Position numbers and translations under genes: made by a program. A model generated the notes under the pieces. That model was not told the origin of the DNA, searched no databases, and was given only the letters and a program-made list of their open reading frames with translations. Positions 16,383 through 28,941 of a DNA stretch of 64,000 nucleotides are shown here, piece after piece. Where the stretch lies: contig JAHBZS010000003.1 of the NCBI GenBank assembly GCA_019635285.1, forward strand, positions 1-64,000, read 5' to 3'. Source of the stretch: Rubrivivax sp. (GTDB lineage Bacteria > Pseudomonadota > Gammaproteobacteria > Burkholderiales > Burkholderiaceae_C). Numbering within the stretch: the stretch's first letter is position 1; every line of letters begins with the position of its first letter.

Positions 16383-17435
16383 ATGCAGGGCATGCAGATC
16401 GAATCCCTGCGCCAGCGCCTGCGTGCGCTGGGCGCCAAGCCCCTGCACGAGGAGCGCCTGCTGCGCCACTGGGCGCGCGCGCTGCCGCCGCAGGCCGGGC
16501 GCCGCCGCCTCGACGACTTCCTGCCCGCCGACGTGCGCCAGGCGCTGCCGGCGCTGCAGGCCGAGCTGGCCGCGCTGGCCACGCTGCATTCCGCCCATGC
16601 CGGGGCCGACGGCGGCGAGCGGCTGCTGGTGCAGCTGGCCGACGGCCAGACGGTGGAAAGCGTGCTGCTGCCGCGCGACGGCCTGTGCGTGTCCACGCAG
16701 GTGGGCTGCGCGGTGGGCTGCGTCTTCTGCATGACCGGCCGCAGCGGCCTGGCGCGCCAGCTGGGCAGCGCCGAGATCGTCGCCCAGGTGGCGCTGGCCC
16801 GCACGCGGCGCAGCGTGTCCAAGGTGGTGTTCATGGGCATGGGCGAGCCGGCGCACAACCTGGACGCGGTGCTCGAGGCCATCGACCTGCTGGGCACGGC
16901 CGGCGGCATCGGCCACAAGCACCTGGTGTTCTCCACCGTCGGCGACGCGCGCGTGTTCGAGCGGCTGCCGCGGGGGCGCGTCAAGCCGGCGCTGGCGCTG
17001 TCGCTGCATTCCACGCAGGCCGAACGGCGGGCGCAGCTGCTGCCGCGCGCGCCGCGCATCGAGCCGGCCGAGCTGGTCGCGCAGGCCGAGCGCTATGCGC
17101 GCGACACCGGCTACCCGGTGCAGTACCAGTGGACGCTGCTGCAAGGCATCAACGATGGCGAGGACGAAATCGACGGCATCGTGCGGCTGCTGGCGGGCCG
17201 CTATGCGGTGATGAACCTGATCCCCTACAACCGCGTGGCCGGCCTGCCCTTCGAGCGGCCGGACGGCGAACGCGCCGCGGCGATGGCGCGCGCGCTGCAC
17301 CGCCGCGGCGTGCTCACCAAGCTGCGCCGCTCGGCCGCGCAGGACGTGGACGGCGGCTGCGGCCAGCTACGCGCCCGCACGCTGCAGCCGGTGGCCTTCA
17401 AGGCCCGCGACCGCTCGCCTGCACCCGCGGGCTGA
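16383..17435 (+). CDS. Radical SAM RNA methyltransferase, RlmN-like paralogue
   Basis: The 350-residue protein carries the radical-SAM cluster motif CAVGCVFC in VGCAVGCVFCMTGRSG, the SAM-binding MGMGEPAHNLD, and the C-terminal DVDGGCGQLRARTL whose Cys aligns with the methyl-transfer Cys of RlmN/Cfr. RlmN methylates C2 of A2503 in 23S rRNA and of some tRNAs. The divergent N-terminus and isolated position suggest a second copy beside a canonical rlmN elsewhere in the genome. The start is ATG 16383 or 16392, nine bases later; neither has a strong ribosome site. Confidence 0.8.
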   Translation: MQGMQIESLRQRLRALGAKPLHEERLLRHWARALPPQAGRRRLDDFLPADVRQALPALQAELAALATLHSAHAGADGGERLLVQLADGQTVESVLLPRDGLCVSTQVGCAVGCVFCMTGRSGLARQLGSAEIVAQVALARTRRSVSKVVFMGMGEPAHNLDAVLEAIDLLGTAGGIGHKHLVFSTVGDARVFERLPRGRVKPALALSLHSTQAERRAQLLPRAPRIEPAELVAQAERYARDTGYPVQYQWTLLQGINDGEDEIDGIVRLLAGRYAVMNLIPYNRVAGLPFERPDGERAAAMARALHRRGVLTKLRRSAAQDVDGGCGQLRARTLQPVAFKARDRSPAPAG

Positions 17436-17443
17436 CGCGCCTC

Positions 17444-17477
17444 CGGCGGGCTAAACACGGTGTCGGCGAGCCCGCCG
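17444..17477. terminator. Candidate bidirectional terminator hairpin
   Basis: CGGCGGGCT at 17444-17452 pairs with AGCCCGCCG at 17469-17477, a 9-bp stem with a 16-base loop, between two convergent genes. There is no U-run, so efficiency is uncertain. Confidence 0.4.
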
Positions 17478-17495
17478 CGTGGCTGGCGCCTGGTG

Positions 17496-18212
17496 TCAGC
17501 CCGGTCGCCGGCAGAGGTACGTGGCGTACACCCCCCGGGCATAGCGCGCCTGCTGCACCTGAAAGCCGGCGCGCTCGAGCAGGCCTTCCATGACCCAGGT
17601 GAAGGTGCTGTGCTCGTCGCGCACGTGGGTGACGTTCTCTTCGCGGCTGTAGCCGCGCTCCTCCTGCATCCAGCGCAGCCAGGCGTCGACCGTCTCCTTC
17701 AGATGCGACGGCGGGCAGGAATAGACCACGTCCCGCAGCATGAAGCTGGCCCCCGGCTTCAGCGCCGCGAAGATGCGCTGCAGGGCAACCAGCTTCCAGA
17801 AGTCGTTCAGGTGATGCAAGGCATATTGGGTCGTCACACAGTCCACGCTCGACGCCGGCAATTGGAAGCTCAGGAAGCCGGCTTGCTGCGTGCGCACCCC
17901 CGTCGCGCCCAAGGCTTGCGCCCGCTGCCTGGTGGCCGCCAGCATCTGCGCCGAAATGTCGATGGCGTGCACCTCGCCACCGACCAGCGCAGCCTGGCAG
18001 GCCAGCACGCCGGTGCCGCAGCCGAAGTCCGCGAACACCTCCCCCGCCTTCAGCCCCAGTTCGGCCAGCAGCGCCGCGGCCGCGGCGTCGCCGGAGCGCT
18101 GCCTGGCGTCGTAGGTCGCCACCTGGGCCGCATCCGCGAAGTCCACGCCGACCTGCCGCATGTCGTCGTGGTACCAGTCGGAGGCTTGCAGGGCTTCGAG
18201 GTCGATGGGCAT
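17496..18212 (-). CDS. Class I SAM-dependent methyltransferase
   Basis: The 238-residue protein has the Rossmann-fold motif I VFADFGCGTGVLACQAAL and motif II HAIDISAQML. These are followed by FLSFQLPASSVDCVTTQYAL and ALKPGASFMLRDVV, as in Methyltransf_11/25 enzymes. The substrate cannot be read from sequence; small-molecule or lipid methylation is likely because no RNA- or protein-binding domain is attached. It starts at ATG 18212 and stands alone, convergent with the RlmN-like gene and tandem to the sulfatase gene, 65 bp downstream of it. Confidence 0.85.
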   Translation of the reverse strand: MPIDLEALQASDWYHDDMRQVGVDFADAAQVATYDARQRSGDAAAAALLAELGLKAGEVFADFGCGTGVLACQAALVGGEVHAIDISAQMLAATRQRAQALGATGVRTQQAGFLSFQLPASSVDCVTTQYALHHLNDFWKLVALQRIFAALKPGASFMLRDVVYSCPPSHLKETVDAWLRWMQEERGYSREENVTHVRDEHSTFTWVMEGLLERAGFQVQQARYARGVYATYLCRRPG

Positions 18213-18277
18213 GGCGGCCACCAGGTGGAGTGCGTGTCGGCGGGCCGCGGCGCGGGCCCTTCCCTTGTATCCGCGGC

Positions 18278-19597
18278 TCAGCGCTGCGGCATGTCCTTGA
18301 CCGAATAGCCCAGGCTGACGGTGGCGTCGTCGGGCACCGGCGGCATGGTCGCATTCCAGGCTTCCCAGCCGTCGCGCAGGCGCTGCAGCCGCTCGGGCTC
18401 CAGCGCGCCGCGGTTGGCGCGCTCGCGCTCGTCCTCGGCGATGTTGAACAGGTAGTCGTTGCCGTCCACGCGCAGGTACTTCCAGTCGCCGTCGCGGCTG
18501 GCGCGCTGGCCGCGGTGGTTCATGCGCCAGTGCATCGGCCGGCGGAAGCTCGCCGCCGGGTCGCGCAGCACCGGCAGCAGCGACACGCCGTCCAGCGCAT
18601 GGTCGGCCTGCGGCGCCACGCCGGCGGCGTCCAGCATCGTCGCCGACCAGTCCATGGTCAGGCAGTGCTGCGTGCTCACGCCGCCGGGCGCGATGGCGGC
18701 CGGCCACTGCACGATGTAGGGCACGCGGATGCCGCCTTCGGTGAGGTCCATCTTGCCGCCGACCAGCGGCCAGTTATCGCTGAAACGCTCGCCGCCGTTG
18801 TCGCTGGTGAAGACGATCAGCGTGTCGTCCAGCGCGCCCAGGCCGCGCAGCGCGTCCAGCAGCCGGCCGATGCCTTCGTCCATGTGGTGGATCATGCGCC
18901 GGTAGGTGTGGATGTTGCCGCCGGCCAGGTGGAACAGGCTGCCCTTCAGGTTGAAGGCCAGCTCGCGGTCGTCGCGCGTTTCCCAGGGCCAGTGCGGCGC
19001 GGTGTAGTGCAGGCTCAGGAAGAAGGGCGCACCGCCGCGCCCGACGCGCTGCAGCCAGTCCAGCGCGCGCCCGGTGATCAGGTCGGTCAGGTAGCCCTCT
19101 TCGTTCTTGCGCTCCTCGCCCAGCCACAGGTCGTGGTTGCCCGACGAGTCGGCATGGGTGAAATAGTCGACGCCGCCGCTCATGGGGCCGAAGAATTCCT
19201 CGTAGCCCGAACGCAGCGGGCCGAAGTGCGGCGGATAACCGAGGTGCCACTTGCCGATCAGCGCCGTGCGGTAGCCGGCATCGCGCAGCAGCGATGGCAG
19301 CGTGGGGTGCGCGGGCGGCAGGCCCAGCGTGGGGCTGCCGCGGCTCTTGCTGTTGATCGGCTCCTCGGCCGCGCCGCGCAGCCGGTACTGCCAGCGCGCG
19401 GTCATCAGCGCAAAGCGCGTCGGCGAACACACCGGCGAGTTGGCATAACCCTGCGTGAAGCGCAGGCCGTTGGCCGCCATGCCGTCGAGCACCGGCGACA
19501 CCGCGCCGAACGCGGCCGGCCGGCCGCCGTAGCAGCCCAGGTCGGCATAACCCAGGTCGTCGGCGACGATGAAGATCAGGTTGGGACGCTTGGCCAT
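18278..19597 (-). CDS. Type I sulfatase (formylglycine-dependent)
   Basis: The 439-residue enzyme has the N-terminal metal site NLIFIVADDLGYADLGCYGG and the sulfatase signature CSPTR in SPVCSPTRFALMT, whose Cys is normally converted to formylglycine. GKWHLG and the second metal site FTSDNGGERF follow. No signal peptide is visible, so it appears cytoplasmic. It would hydrolyse an aryl or carbohydrate sulfate ester and needs a formylglycine-generating enzyme, which is not in the window. It starts two bases after the stop of the Bug gene, making it the third gene of a TIR-STAND/Bug/sulfatase operon. Confidence 0.92.
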   Translation of the reverse strand: MAKRPNLIFIVADDLGYADLGCYGGRPAAFGAVSPVLDGMAANGLRFTQGYANSPVCSPTRFALMTARWQYRLRGAAEEPINSKSRGSPTLGLPPAHPTLPSLLRDAGYRTALIGKWHLGYPPHFGPLRSGYEEFFGPMSGGVDYFTHADSSGNHDLWLGEERKNEEGYLTDLITGRALDWLQRVGRGGAPFFLSLHYTAPHWPWETRDDRELAFNLKGSLFHLAGGNIHTYRRMIHHMDEGIGRLLDALRGLGALDDTLIVFTSDNGGERFSDNWPLVGGKMDLTEGGIRVPYIVQWPAAIAPGGVSTQHCLTMDWSATMLDAAGVAPQADHALDGVSLLPVLRDPAASFRRPMHWRMNHRGQRASRDGDWKYLRVDGNDYLFNIAEDERERANRGALEPERLQRLRDGWEAWNATMPPVPDDATVSLGYSVKDMPQR

Positions 19598-19599
19598 CG

Positions 19600-20576
19600 T
19601 CAATCTCCCGGCGTGAAGCCCGACGCCTGCACCAGCGGCGCCCACATGTCGCTCTCGCGCCGCTGCACCACCAGCAGCTCGGCGCTGCCGCTGGGCGACG
19701 GCACCAGGCCCATCAGCGCCAGCTTGTCCTTGGCCGACGGCGTGGCCAGCGCCGCGTGGATGGCCTGGCGCATCTTGTCCACCAGCTCCGGCGGCGTGGC
19801 CGCCGGCGCATACACCGCGAACCACAGCGGCACGTCCACCGCGATGCCCAGCTCCTTCAGCGTGGGCACGCCGGCGACGAAGGGCGTGCGCGTGCTGCCG
19901 CTGGTGGCGATGATGGTCACGCGGCCGGCCTTGTGCAGTTCCAGCGCCTCGGTCACCGGGCTCACCGCGGCGGCGATCTGGCCGCCGGCCAGGTCGTTCA
20001 TGGTCAGCGCCGAGCCGCGGTAGGGCACGTGCGTCATCGGCACGCCGAGCTGGCGCGAGATGGCCACGCCGACAAAGTGCGGAATGGTGCCCGCGCCGGG
20101 CGAGCCGTAACTGGCTTTGTCGCCCGCCGTCTTGAGCCAGGCGCGAAAGCCTTTCATGTCCTTGGCCGGCACCATCGGGCCGATGGTCAGCGCAAAGTCG
20201 CCGGAGGCCACGCGCGTCACCGGCACGAAGTCGCGGCCCGGGTCGTAGCGAAGGTTGCGGAAGACGTGCGGAAACAGCGTCATCGGGCCCTGCGGCGCCA
20301 GCAGCAGCATGCTGCCGTCGGGCGGCGCGGCCTTGACCTGCTCCACCGCCAGGCGGCCGGCCGCGCCGGTGCGGTTCTCGACGATCGCGGTGCGGCCCAG
20401 GCCGGTCTGCAGCGCGTCGCCGACCAGCCGCGCCAGCGCGTCCACGCTGCCGCCCGGCGCGAAGCCGACGACGACGCGCGTCGTCGGCGCCTGCGCCCAG
20501 GCCGCCGTGCCCGGCAGGCCGAGCGCCAGGCCCAGCCCCAGCGGCGCCGCCGCGCCCAGCATGTGTCGACGTCTCA

Positions 20577-20580
<4 letters not shown>
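19600..20580 (-). CDS. Bug-family (TctC-like) tripartite tricarboxylate transporter substrate-binding protein
   Basis: The 326-residue protein has an N-terminal signal with an RRRHMLG twin-arginine-like start and cleavage after AAWAQA. The Bug fold follows, with VVVGFAPGGSVDALARLV, VENRTGAAGRLAVEQV and YGSPGAGTIPHF as ligand-binding segments. Such periplasmic proteins bind small carboxylates or aromatic acids for TctAB transporters; in Burkholderiales many are orphans, and no tctA or tctB is seen here. Adjacency to a sulfatase hints at an aromatic or sulfonated ligand. ATG 20580 overlaps the stop of the TIR-STAND gene (ATGA) and has AGGAGA upstream. Confidence 0.9.
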
Positions 20581-24626
<4,046 letters not shown>

Positions 24627-24731
24627 GAGGTCGCCGTGGCGGCGGCGCGGTACTTTAGGCTTGGGATTGTGCACGCCGTGCCCATGCGGACAAGCTCATG
24701 GCCGCATCCTCATGCCCGGGAGACTCGCCGC

Positions 24732-25913
24732 ATGAATTCTCTGCTTACGATGGGGTGGTCGCGCCTGGCCTGCGCCGCGGCCCTGCTGCTGGCCGCGGCG
24801 CTGCCGGCCCGTGCGCAGGGCGGCGCGCCGGGCGCCGGCGTGGCGCAGGACGGCGTGCGCGTGCAGCTCTTCGTCGACCAGCGGCGCGTGGCCGCGGCCA
24901 AGAAGCAGATCGGCCAGGACGGCGAGTTCCCGGTCTACGCCTACCGCCTGCAAGCGGGGCCGCAGGCGCTGGAACTGCGGCTGGATTCGCCCGAGCTGAT
25001 GCGCCGCTGGAAGGGCGACTTCGTGCTCGGCCAGCCGACCAAGGCCACCTTCGAGGACGCGGCCCAGTTTCTGCCGGTGCTGCTGGTGCTGGACGTGAGC
25101 AACGAAGCCGGCACGCCGCTGCAGGTGGTGAACGCCTACCTGGAGGTGCAGCGCAGCCGCAGCGAGCTGCAGCCCTTCATCGCCTTCAGCTTCTGGGACG
25201 AAGGCATCGTGCAGGGCTTCTTCGACATCAGCAACTACGGCTGGGGCCGTGCCGAGAACGCGGTCATCGAATTTGCCTTCGGCCGCGAGCAGCCGGTGAG
25301 CGAACGCTTCGGCCTGCGCCTGGGCAGCCTGGGCGCGGTGGAGGTGACGCCGGTGCGCGCGATGACCACGCTGGTGCCCGCGCTGCCGCAGCTGCTGGAC
25401 CGGCCGCCCAAATGCCCGTCGAACCGGCAGGTGCCGGCCTGCCTGGCGCGGCTGCAGCGCAGCCTGCCGATGGGGCGCATCGCCGACATCGCCTACACCC
25501 GCGCCGACATGGTGCTGACGCGGCTGTTCGGCGCGTTGCGCTACCAGTGGCGCGATAGCAGCGGCCAGGCGCAGACGCGCGAGCATCCGGTGAACCTGGA
25601 GATCCTGCTGTTCCGCTTCGACACCGGCGAAGGCGCCGAGATGGGCGGTGCGGCGCCCGAGGAGATGGGCTTCCAGCCGATCACCTTGCCGTTGGACCGC
25701 GAGCAGTACCGGCTGCCGCTGCCCTACCGGCCGCGCCTGGGGCCGGGGCAGAACCAGCGCTTCCAGCTGACGCTGAACGCGCCGCGGGCCTCGTCGCACC
25801 AGTTCCGCGTGGTGCTGGAAACCAGCGACGGCCGCCGCGTGAGCACGCCGCCGCTGGACCTGCTGTACTTCGTGCCGAAGATGGACGTGGGCGAGGCACG
25901 GCAGGTGCGCTGA
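24732..25913 (+). CDS. Exported protein of unknown function, first of two tandem paralogues
   Basis: The 393-residue protein has a signal peptide (about 1-29, ending LPARAQG) and then one long, beta-rich region with no recognised domain. It shares with the next gene the segments VQLFVDQRR, RRWKGDFVLGQ, NYGWGRAENAVIEFAFG, EQPVSERF, YQWRDSSG and RLGPGQNQRFQLTLNAP, so the two arose by duplication. It starts 105 bp from the divergent TIR-STAND gene; GGGAGA precedes ATG 24732. I do not recognise a function; periplasmic location is inferred from the signal peptide. Confidence 0.75.
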   Translation: MNSLLTMGWSRLACAAALLLAAALPARAQGGAPGAGVAQDGVRVQLFVDQRRVAAAKKQIGQDGEFPVYAYRLQAGPQALELRLDSPELMRRWKGDFVLGQPTKATFEDAAQFLPVLLVLDVSNEAGTPLQVVNAYLEVQRSRSELQPFIAFSFWDEGIVQGFFDISNYGWGRAENAVIEFAFGREQPVSERFGLRLGSLGAVEVTPVRAMTTLVPALPQLLDRPPKCPSNRQVPACLARLQRSLPMGRIADIAYTRADMVLTRLFGALRYQWRDSSGQAQTREHPVNLEILLFRFDTGEGAEMGGAAPEEMGFQPITLPLDREQYRLPLPYRPRLGPGQNQRFQLTLNAPRASSHQFRVVLETSDGRRVSTPPLDLLYFVPKMDVGEARQVR

Positions 25914-25914
25914 C

Positions 25915-27015
25915 ATGCGGCGCCTTGCGACGACCCTGCTGCTGGCCTGCCTGGGCCTGCACGTGGCGGCGCAGGTCACGCCCGACAGCCTGCGCGTGCA
26001 GCTCTTCGTCGACGAGCGCCGCAGCGCGGCCGCGCGCGAGCCGCATGCCGGCTACCGCCTGCAACCGGCAGCTCAGGGCCTGCAGCTGCAGCCGGCGGAC
26101 GAGCTGATGCAGCGCTGGAAGGGCGACGCCGTGCTCGGGCAAGGCGTGCCGGTCGTCGTCGGCCAGGAAGCGTCGTCGTGGCCGGTATGGCTGGTGCTGG
26201 ACCTGAGCAACGAATCGGCGCGGTCGCTGCAGGCCACGCGCGTCTATCTGGACGTGGAATCCAGCGCCACCGACCTGCAGCCCTTCCTGCAGGCCCAGCC
26301 CTGGGGCCTTGAAGCCTTCCAGCTGCACAACCGCGGCTGGGGTCGCGCAGAAAACGCCGTGCTGGACTTTGCTTTCGGCGCGGAGCAGCCGGTCAGCGAG
26401 CGCTTCAGCCTGGCGCTGGGCACGCTGGGCGCGGTGCGGGTGACGCCGGAGCGGGCCATGGCGGCGCTGGTGCCGGCGCTGCCGCCACTGCGCCAGCAGC
26501 CGCCCGAGTGCCCGGCGCTGGAGCGGGTGCCGGACTGCCTGGCGCAGCTGCGCCGCACGCAGGCGCTGGGCCGGCTGGACGACATCGCCTACCTGCGCTT
26601 CGACCGCGTCATGACGCGGCTGCGGGGCACGCTGACCTACCAGTGGCGCGATGGCGCCGGCAGCCTGCAGGCGCGCACGCAGCCGGTGAATCTCGAGCTG
26701 CAGCTCTTCAGGTTCAGGCTGCCCGACCGGCCCACCGCGGCCATCGGCGCGCCCGCGCCGGAGCAGACCGGCTTCGCACCGGTCACGCTGCAGCTCGACC
26801 GCAGCCGCTACCAGCTGCCGCTGCCCTACCGGCCGCTGCTCGGGCCCGGCCAGAACCAGCGCTTCCAGCTGACGCTGAATGCGCCGAAGTCATCGCGCCA
26901 CCGGTTCCGCGTGGTCGTCGAATCCAGCGACGGCCGGCGCGCGGCCACCGAACCGATGGAGCTGCAGTACTTCGTGCCGCAGTTCGACGCCACCGAGCCG
27001 CGGGACGTGCGCTGA
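25915..27015 (+). CDS. Exported protein of unknown function, second paralogue
   Basis: The 366-residue protein begins one base after the stop of its paralogue and has its own short signal peptide (MRRLATTLLLACLGLHVAAQ). Most of the length aligns by eye with the upstream protein, including RRWKGD-like QRWKGDAVLGQ, NRGWGRAENAVLDFAFG, TYQWRDGAG, LLGPGQNQRFQLTLNAP and the final LQYFVPQFD. A Cys pair in PPECPALERVPDCLAQL is conserved in both and may form a disulfide. No enzyme motif is seen. The pair is probably expressed as one unit and may work together as subunits. Confidence 0.75.
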   Translation: MRRLATTLLLACLGLHVAAQVTPDSLRVQLFVDERRSAAAREPHAGYRLQPAAQGLQLQPADELMQRWKGDAVLGQGVPVVVGQEASSWPVWLVLDLSNESARSLQATRVYLDVESSATDLQPFLQAQPWGLEAFQLHNRGWGRAENAVLDFAFGAEQPVSERFSLALGTLGAVRVTPERAMAALVPALPPLRQQPPECPALERVPDCLAQLRRTQALGRLDDIAYLRFDRVMTRLRGTLTYQWRDGAGSLQARTQPVNLELQLFRFRLPDRPTAAIGAPAPEQTGFAPVTLQLDRSRYQLPLPYRPLLGPGQNQRFQLTLNAPKSSRHRFRVVVESSDGRRAATEPMELQYFVPQFDATEPRDVR

Positions 27016-27049
27016 GGCGGCTCCTCGCGCGGGGATGACGGGCCCGCGG

Positions 27050-27081
27050 GCGTGCTGGCGTGCCGGCGTGCGGGCGTGCGA
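27050..27081. repeat. Four imperfect 8-bp tandem repeats
   Basis: Units GCGTGCTG, GCGTGCCG, GCGTGCGG and GCGTGCGA follow one another in the 154-bp gap between the second exported paralogue and the antiporter gene. Nothing else was recognised in that gap. Confidence 0.6.
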
Positions 27082-27169
27082 AGCCCCTGTGCTGCAGCCG
27101 CGGCGACGGCGGCGCGGCGCGGGTGTGCACGGACAATGCCGACTGCGCCTGCGGCCCCGGGGACCTGCC

Positions 27170-28873
27170 ATGGAACACAACGTCTCGCTGATCACCACGC
27201 TGGCCGCGGGCTTCGGCCTGGCGCTGGTGCTGGGCTTCTGCGCCGAGCGGCTGAAGATCCCCGCGCTGGTGGGCTACCTGCTGGCGGGCATCGCCATCGG
27301 CCCGTCCACGCCCGGCTTCGTGGCCGACCTGGCCATCGCCTCGCAGCTGTCCGAGATCGGCGTGATGCTGCTGATGTTCGGCGTGGGCCTGCACTTCTCG
27401 CTGAACGATCTGCTGGCAGTGCGGCGCATCGCCCTGCCCGGCGCGGTGGTGCAGATGGGCATCGCCACCTTGCTGGGCATGGGGCTGGCGATGGGCTGGG
27501 GCTGGACGGCGGGCCAAGGCCTGGTGTTCGGGCTGTCGCTGTCCTGCGCCAGCACGGTGGTGCTGCTGAAGGCGCTGGAATCGCGCCGCGCACTGGACAC
27601 GATGAACGGCCGCATCGCGGTGGGCTGGCTGGTGGTCGAGGACCTGGCCACGGTGCTGGTGCTGGTGCTGCTGCCGCCGCTGGCCGGCATGCTGGGCGGC
27701 CGCGGCGCGCCGGCCGCCGACGGCGAGGCGCTGTGGCGCACCCTGGCGCAGACGCTGCTGCAGGTGGCGGCCTTCGTCGCCATCATGCTGCTCGCCGGGC
27801 GGCGCGTGCTGCCCTGGCTGCTGTGGCAGGTGTCGCGCACCGGCTCGCGCGAGCTGTTCACCTTGTCGGTGGTGGCCGCGGCCATCAGCATCGCCTACGG
27901 GGCGGCGGTGCTGTTCGGCGTGTCCTTTGCGCTGGGCGCGTTCTTCGCCGGCATGGTCATGCGCGAGTCGGAATTCAGCCACCGCGCGGCGCATGAATCG
28001 CTGCCGCTGCGCGACGCCTTCGCGGTGCTGTTCTTCGTCGCCGTGGGCATGCTCTTCGACCCGCGCGTGCTGGTCGACGAGCCGCTGCGCGTGCTGGCGG
28101 TGGTGGCCATCATCATCGTCGGCAAGTCCATCGCCGCCGCCGGGCTGGTGCTGGCCTTGCGCTACCCGCTGAACACCGCGCTGACGGTGGCCGCCAGCCT
28201 GGGCCAGATCGGCGAGTTCTCGTTCATCCTGGCGGGCATGGGCCTGTCGCTGGGCCTGCTGCCGGCCGAAGGCATGAGCCTGGTGCTGGCCGGCGCGCTG
28301 ATCTCCATCGCGCTGAACCCCTTCGTGTTCGCGGCCATCGCCCCGTTCAGCCGCTGGGTGCTGCAGCGCTCGGCGCTGGCGCGGCGGCTGGAAGGCCGCG
28401 ACGACCCCTATGCCGAGCTGCCGATGAGCACCGAGCGCCGCTACCTGGAAGGCCAGGTGGTGCTGGTGGGCTACGGGCGCGTGGGCCGGCGCATCGCCGA
28501 CGCGCTGCGCGAGCGCGACATTCCCTTCGTCGTGGCCGAGCAGCACCGCGAGCTGGTGGAGGACCTGCGCCGCGGCGGCACCGCCGCGGTGTCGGGCGAC
28601 GCCACCGACCCGGCGGTGCTGATCCAGGCCCACGTGGCCGACGCGGCCATGCTGGTCGTCACCACGCCCGACACGCTGAGCGTGCGCAAGATGGTCGAGA
28701 CGGCGCGGCTGCTGAACCCGCCCATCGAGGTGGTGGTGCGCACGTACAGCGCCGACGAATCGGAGCTGCTGCGCCAGGAGCAGGTGGGCACCGTCTTCTT
28801 CGGCGACGAAGAACTAGCCAAGGGCATGATGGCGCACGTGCTGCAGCGCTTCGACCGCCGGCCGGCGACCTGA
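27170..28873 (+). CDS. CPA2-family cation:proton antiporter with TrkA-N domain (Kef/YbaL-like)
   Basis: This 567-residue protein has about twelve membrane helices in its N-terminal two thirds, including the family segments GYLLAGIAIGPSTPGF, LLMFGVGLHFSL and GQIGEFSFILAGMGLSLG. It then has a cytosolic Rossmann domain (VVLVGYGRVGRRIADAL) that binds NAD and gates transport. Known relatives exchange K+ or Na+ for protons and respond to redox or electrophile stress; the layout is closest to YbaL. ATG 27170 was chosen because the membrane domain starts directly after it. It is a single gene here with no ancillary KefF/KefG. Confidence 0.9.
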   Translation: MEHNVSLITTLAAGFGLALVLGFCAERLKIPALVGYLLAGIAIGPSTPGFVADLAIASQLSEIGVMLLMFGVGLHFSLNDLLAVRRIALPGAVVQMGIATLLGMGLAMGWGWTAGQGLVFGLSLSCASTVVLLKALESRRALDTMNGRIAVGWLVVEDLATVLVLVLLPPLAGMLGGRGAPAADGEALWRTLAQTLLQVAAFVAIMLLAGRRVLPWLLWQVSRTGSRELFTLSVVAAAISIAYGAAVLFGVSFALGAFFAGMVMRESEFSHRAAHESLPLRDAFAVLFFVAVGMLFDPRVLVDEPLRVLAVVAIIIVGKSIAAAGLVLALRYPLNTALTVAASLGQIGEFSFILAGMGLSLGLLPAEGMSLVLAGALISIALNPFVFAAIAPFSRWVLQRSALARRLEGRDDPYAELPMSTERRYLEGQVVLVGYGRVGRRIADALRERDIPFVVAEQHRELVEDLRRGGTAAVSGDATDPAVLIQAHVADAAMLVVTTPDTLSVRKMVETARLLNPPIEVVVRTYSADESELLRQEQVGTVFFGDEELAKGMMAHVLQRFDRRPAT

Positions 28874-28941
28874 CGATCGACACCTTGCCGGCGATGTTGG
28901 CACCGCCCGCGGGTCGCCGGCCCGCCTGTAGCATCCGGCGC

